A DNA stretch of 64,000 nucleotides from Meira nashicola. Its lineage: Eukaryota > Basidiomycota > Exobasidiomycetes > Exobasidiales > Brachybasidiaceae. Shown in pieces: positions 60,391 to 64,000 of the stretch (the stretch's first letter is position 1; each line of letters starts with the position of its first letter). The stretch covers positions 124,001-188,000 of the forward strand of contig BCJU01000002.1 of assembly GCA_001600355.1 (NCBI GenBank). Reading direction: 5' to 3'. Under the pieces are notes generated by a model. The model searched no databases. It saw nothing but the letters and a program-made list of their open reading frames with translations, and was not told where the DNA came from. Made by a program: the position numbers and the translations under genes.

Positions 60391-60444
60391 TGTACACAGA
60401 AGCACTTTAAAGAGTTGAATAGAATTAAATGAAAGTTATAAATA
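60391..60444 (+). promoter_or_regulatory. TGTACACA element and TATA box of the gene at 60506
   Basis: TGTACACA at 60391-60398 and TATAAATA at 60437-60444, 115 and 69 bp before the ATG at 60506. Spacing matches that at the 43696 gene. Confidence 0.55.
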
Positions 60445-60505
60445 CTGCCAATTCTCAATCAGAAGATTTCGAGATTATACCCGTGAAACACCTAATAAGT
60501 TCAAA

Positions 60506-60845
60506 ATGTTATTAAAACTCTTTATTNTTTTTTTTGGCTATTTTCAACTCTGTATTGAGTTTNCCTGCCGATAAGAATAACAAGCCTTCTGGTATTACAC
60601 CTCCTCCAAAGAAAGATTTTGATATTAATAAAGCTATTGATCATGCTTCAAGTCCTGCTTCAGGAAGTCATTCAAGTGGTAGTCATCATTCTTCTTCATC
60701 ACAAGGTGCAAGTCAATCTCAACCTTCAGGTAGTACAAATAGTAAATCTCGTAGTTCTCCAGTCACTAAACAAAGAATTAGTAATTATGCCCAACATAAA
60801 AAGGCTCGTGAGATGGGTTATGATGAACCTCCCAAGAATGATTAA
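60506..60845 (+). CDS. Small secreted Ser/His-rich protein; start region blurred by ambiguous bases
   Basis: The clear coding frame ends at 60845 and runs back through DKNNKPSG to a hydrophobic stretch in the same frame. The only nearby ATG (60506) opens a signal-peptide-like frame, but it is one base out of register with the main frame. A T homopolymer containing an N (60527) lies between them, and a second N is at 60563. A one-base error in the T run would join the two, giving roughly 112 aa. The mature part has PPPKKDFDINKAIDHA, a Ser/His/Gly-rich stretch, and a basic C-terminus (VTKQRISNYAQHKKAREMG). A true frameshift cannot be excluded. Confidence 0.6.
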
Positions 60846-60983
60846 TATGCGAAACACAAATGTTATTCTTGCTCGGGGTTTGAAACATATTTGCATACTT
60901 TTTGAGTAATCTTTTTTTCTTAAAATTATTTAACACCCTTGTCTATCCTCTTTGCCACCATTACATCATACAACTTATGTATC

Positions 60984-61535
60984 ATGTCAGTTTATGTTCA
61001 TATCCAGTATTATTCGCTTCTCTTTCTTGTCACGGTGATTGCTTGTTTTGCACAAATGATTGATCTTAATGAGCCACCTATTGAAGATGAAGTAAATGTA
61101 CATAACACTAAATCAAGACCGCATTCATTCGATTTGAGCATACCTAATTCATCACGAGAAGAGAATATGATAAAACAATCTGAACCTTTTTATATAAAAC
61201 CTCAACGTACACCAGCTCCACAAAGAACGTTAAAAGGTAAATGGGATGAAGAATGGAATGATAAAATGAGAGAAACATTTATCTTACGAAAGATAAAAAG
61301 AGAAAGAGAAAGAGAAGCTTTATCATTGAAAGAACAAAAAATAAGTACAATGAAAGCAGCTAAACCTAAAAAGGGTAGTATAGAATGGAGAAATAAAATT
61401 TCACAAGGTATGCAAAGATATTTGAAAAGAAGAGGAAAGGATGAACATGCCGATAGACAAAGATTGCGAATGGAGAAAAAAGAGAAGAAGGATTTTTCTT
61501 CAAAATCATACCTTACACCTGAAGGCGAAAAATAG
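60984..61535 (+). CDS. Secreted basic protein with DLNxxP (EAR-type) motif, 183 aa
   Basis: Start at the ATG at 60984; earlier codons begin with TTG. Signal peptide residues 1-23 (YYSLLFLVTVIACFA). The mature protein opens with QMIDLNEPPIEDE; DLNEPP is at residues 27-32 (61062-61079). The remainder is rich in Lys, Arg and Glu: LKGKWDEEWNDKM, ILRKIKREREREALSL, PKKGSIEWRNKISQGMQRYL, then LKRRGKD and KKEKKD. Family knowledge: DLNxxP is a plant EAR motif that recruits TOPLESS-type corepressors, and smut effectors using it are known. The basic stretches could direct nuclear import. The KGSIE helix recurs in the protein at 23790. Activity as an effector is inference; no homologue search was possible. 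Confidence 0.75.
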   Translation: MSVYVHIQYYSLLFLVTVIACFAQMIDLNEPPIEDEVNVHNTKSRPHSFDLSIPNSSREENMIKQSEPFYIKPQRTPAPQRTLKGKWDEEWNDKMRETFILRKIKREREREALSLKEQKISTMKAAKPKKGSIEWRNKISQGMQRYLKRRGKDEHADRQRLRMEKKEKKDFSSKSYLTPEGEK

Positions 61536-62081
61536 ACAATTCATCATCTTTGTATCATGATCACCTGAAAAGGTAGAAATGATGATGGACAATGGCAACT
61601 AAGAACATTCAGGCACTTAAGCAGTGTTATCTTCTACACCTTGCAAAATTCCATATACCCAACGTGTTCGGCCGAAATGCAAACCGCAGTGTGTACGCCC
61701 CTGCAAGACGCGTTTGATGCCAGAGTGTGTATAACTTGTGTAAATCCATATTAAACCCTCTTTTAGGCGATTTAGCAGTATCATAATTTTGTACTTATAC
61801 TTGAAGCGTGTCAAGAAGATTTGGAAAGCAGTCTCGTGCTTTACTGCACCGGCTTAAGCCTTCACTTTAGCAGCAGCAGTAGCTACCTACCGTAAGCAAG
61901 CCTTGCACGCGCGCGTTAAGGGTAGTAAAGGCGGCCTGGCCTGCTTGAAGGGGTAGGCGTGCGTGTACTGAAAGTGAATTCTTTAAACGTTGCAAGAAAG
62001 ACATCAGTTAAAATTGATCATCATCCTTTCTTCTGTTACGCCTCATCCTTGCTTTTCAAGACGTATCAAAATACAATAACG
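61536..62081. other. Region upstream of RPS29
   Basis: About 0.5 kb, with a CpG-richer part near 61900-61960 (GCACGCGCGCGTTAAGGG) and an ACGCGT at 61708-61713. No protein-coding frame or RNA gene recognised. The right end is likely the RPS29 promoter and 5' UTR. Confidence 0.45.
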
Positions 62082-62458
62082 GTGAGTATCGTTGGGAGGA
62101 TGTTACGTCATGCTTGATGTTGGAGATGATCATTACGACAATACGGACGACAATTGAGTCATTGGGAAGACGGGCAAGATTGAATTGAAGGAAGAAAAGT
62201 TGATGAAATGTTGACGGATTGACGACTCGAGAGTGAGAAGGGACGCATATCTTGGAGCTCGACAGGTGAAGATCTAGCAGTGAATTGTGTCGACGTTTGA
62301 ATCCAAAGGGTGCAACGCTTATTTTACATAGTGCGAAAGAAGACGACACAAACTCAATCGACAATCTAGCAGCGTGATGACATATCGATCCCTGACACCT
62401 TTCAGACAGATTACTGACCCATCGATTCTCTTCATCTTTCACTTAATAGCCTGCCCAG
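62082..62458 (+). other. Probable 5' UTR intron of RPS29
   Basis: GTGAGTATCG at 62082 follows AATAACG, and TGCCCAG ends at 62458, one base before the ATG. Long leader introns are common in fungal ribosomal-protein genes. Inferred from splice signals only. Confidence 0.5.
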
Positions 62459-62459
62459 C

Positions 62460-62754
62460 ATGGCTCACTCAAACGTTTGGTTCAGCCACCCACGCAAATA
62501 CGGAAAAGGATCTCGCACATGGTGAGTAGAAGCCAGAATGTCGAGGAAAGACGATGGCCTGCAGGATGGTCCTCCTACTTTCCTCGCTGATCATGTCATA
62601 TCTGAGCAACACTGACCCATCCATATCATCCCTTCCTCTAATCAGCCGCGTCTGTGGTAACTACGGAGGTATCATCCGCAAATACGGTCTCGACATCTGC
62701 CGTCAATGCTTCCGCGAAAAGTCTGACGCTATCGGTTTCGTTAAGTACCGTTAA
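62460..62754 (+). CDS. RPS29: 40S ribosomal protein S29 (uS14), two exons
   Basis: Exon 1 62460-62521 and exon 2 62646-62754; the 124-nt intron has a GTGAGT donor and a TCAG acceptor and splits Cys21. The product is 56 aa, the family's normal length. It starts [19 protein letters not shown] and has the zinc knuckle C21-x2-C24 (CRVCG) and CRQCF near residues 39-42, ending AIGFVKYR. Family knowledge: uS14 sits in the 40S head and binds zinc. Codons end more often in C than in neighbouring genes, as expected for very high expression. Too short and split to appear as one long open frame. Confidence 0.97.
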
Positions 62755-63068
62755 GCTCTGCACACCATCATCAAAACGGTTTGATGCAAGTTGCTTTCTC
62801 TAACGGATCAATCTCGTCGACCGACATATATGCATGCACACAAGATTCACACATATACGCCATATCGTTTCACGATTGGATCATACATCAATCATGTTTT
62901 CAATAGCATTGTAGAGATATTCATCTCAATCTACACTATCTTCCGTTTGATGGTCCTGGAGAGCGAGGGATGAAGTGAAGGGAAGTTGTTCTCTTGGGAT
63001 TAAGTCTATGGATAGAGAAGGGTGTCCTTTTGATTAGCGGTACATGAATGCTTAGTTCATTCACCTCT
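62755..63068. other. RPS29 3' region, no gene seen
   Basis: 314 nt between convergent genes, probably RPS29 3' UTR plus terminator. Open frames are short and without features. Confidence 0.5.
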
Positions 63069-63521
63069 TCATTTATGTTTGCCAGGATCTTTTACGACCT
63101 CAGAACATCTGGGAGTTTCGGCTTTTGGATCTTTGATTGCTGCAATTGTGTTTTTGAGTACGCAAGCTTCTAATGCTTTTTCATAAGTTGAACCAGTCTT
63201 GACTACCTGTGGCATTCCTAACGGGTCTTTAGTCTTATTTTTTCCTCCTCCTGATGAAGGACATGGTAAGCATTGACAAGCACCTGTTTCTTTTCCACGT
63301 TTAACTAATCGTTTTGGTTGATCATCTCCCATACCACGACGCATCAAACAAGAAATTCCAGCAACGTATTTTCTACCACAAGAGCAAACTACATTGCGTT
63401 TATTGAAAAAGACAATTTCGGGATTTGTGTCTTGTGTTTCTTGCATCAATTGACCAGCAGAAGTGATGCAAAGAAAGAGTGCAAAGATTGCATATAACTT
63501 AAAGATGATAAGCAAACTCAT
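63069..63521 (-). CDS. Small secreted cysteine-rich protein, 150 aa
   Basis: ATG at 63521. Signal peptide residues 1-23 (LLIIFKLYAIFALFLCITSAG). The mature part holds eight cysteines: CSCG, SC, CQCLPC, AC and RC, an even number fit for disulfides. Basic pairs (PKRLVKRGKE) could be Kex2-type cleavage sites between the first three and later cysteines. A Gly/Lys linker (GGGKNKTKD) follows the CQCLPC block. No known domain is recognised. It differs from the other secreted proteins here in being Cys-rich and on the minus strand. A secreted effector or cell-wall protein is possible. Confidence 0.72.
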   Translation of the reverse strand: MSLLIIFKLYAIFALFLCITSAGQLMQETQDTNPEIVFFNKRNVVCSCGRKYVAGISCLMRRGMGDDQPKRLVKRGKETGACQCLPCPSSGGGKNKTKDPLGMPQVVKTGSTYEKALEACVLKNTIAAIKDPKAETPRCSEVVKDPGKHK

Positions 63522-64000
63522 ATTGTGAGGAATTATGATTCATTGTCGTTAAAAGAGAAAGTGTTTCTGTTCGTTTTCGACTTTAAGAATACTATAAACG
63601 CCATGCGATGCCACTGCACAGCCAAACGTATGGCGTAGTGGCTATGTTCTATGCGATGCAAGGAGGAGAGTACGACCAGAAGATATTCGAACTTATCTTA
63701 TTATCGAACGAGGCAGAAATTGAGCAGAATTTCACAGCCATCCTTACACATTTTCGATCTGTATCATTGATCAATGATGATCGAAAGGAAAATAGTATCT
63801 GTTTGCTAAGACTTTCGACCGATTTGTGACCGATCAGCATAGCATCTAGCAAGAAATGCTTGTAAGCGAGCTCACAATTGCGTTAACAAAGAGCGAAAAG
63901 GTTTAATATAATATTATGCCACGGTCAACAATTCGGCATACATGATGATTGCGAGAGGGTATAAATAGAGCACAGATTGATACTACCCTCAACATCTTTT
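63522..64000. other. Right-end intergenic region
   Basis: 479 nt holding the promoter of the Cys-rich gene and, at the right end, a TATA box pointing out of the window. Small open frames at 63608-63829 (plus) and 63649-63852 (minus) overlap each other and have no supporting features. Confidence 0.4.
63960..63967 (+). promoter_or_regulatory. TATA box of a gene starting beyond the window
   Basis: TATAAATA followed by a CT-rich leader (ACTACCCTCAACATC) up to the window end, like the promoters of the other secreted-protein genes. Confidence 0.5.

Noticed and set aside
62365..62416. C/D-box snoRNA in the RPS29 leader intron (GTGATGA, then two CTGA)
   Set aside because: Boxes are present but the span is too short and no terminal stem forms next to them.
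63608..63852. Two overlapping small open frames at the right end
   Set aside because: They are antisense shadows of each other with no signal peptide, domain or promoter match.

Overview
This 64 kb window is nuclear DNA of a fungus. The proteins are fungal (a HapX-type iron regulator, SRF1, a Dal5-type permease, FRE-type ferric reductase, berberine-bridge-type oxidase). Most genes are intronless and very large; where introns occur they are short (60-124 nt inside coding regions) with GTGAGT or GTAAGT donors. Intergenic DNA is AT-rich. An intron-poor basidiomycete with a plant-associated life style (for example in the smut lineage) fits best, but that placement is inference. Where an open frame begins with a non-ATG codon I moved the start to the first supported ATG or rebuilt the first exon. 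Layout: 1-5.1 kb, the 3' part of a HapX-like bZIP regulator and a mitochondrion-targeted protein; 5.4-23.4 kb, housekeeping genes (UTP17 ribosome biogenesis, RAC1 with a 16-nt first exon, SEC21 gamma-COP, a Dal5-like permease, two-exon SRF1, a Rad5/HLTF-like SNF2-RING ATPase); 23.8-26.9 kb, four tandem genes for small basic secreted proteins; 27.4-29.4 kb, a Cys-cluster/AT-hook protein and a U1A/U2B''-like RRM protein; 29.6-37.2 kb, one intronless giant coiled-coil (golgin-like) gene; 37.9-43 kb, a five-exon type II 3-dehydroquinase, a lipid-droplet hydrolase, a seven-helix membrane protein and an MDR oxidoreductase; 43.2-46.8 kb, a remnant of a ferric-reductase 3' end, a 106-bp tandem array, a secreted SR-rich protein and an intact ferric reductase; 47.5-59.8 kb, a DHA2 transporter, an acidic AT-hook protein, BET2, an SDR, a secreted protein and a secreted FAD oxidase; 59.9-61.5 kb, three more tandem small secreted proteins; 62.1-63.5 kb, RPS29 and a secreted Cys-rich protein. 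The most notable content is a dispersed set of about nine small secreted proteins. Eight are basic: four in the 24-27 kb cluster, one at 43.7 kb, three in the 60-61.5 kb cluster. One at 63.1 kb is Cys-rich. Many have a TATA box 50-110 bp upstream, and five share a TGTACACA-like element about 95-140 bp upstream. Several carry basic, nuclear-signal-like C-termini, and three contain a DLN core. In the gene at 60984-61535 this reads DLNEPP directly after the signal peptide, an exact match to the plant DLNxxP (EAR) repressor-recruiting motif. That makes this set a candidate host-nucleus-directed effector system. The HapX-like regulator and ferric reductase give an iron theme, but they lie 42 kb apart and nothing here proves a regulatory link.
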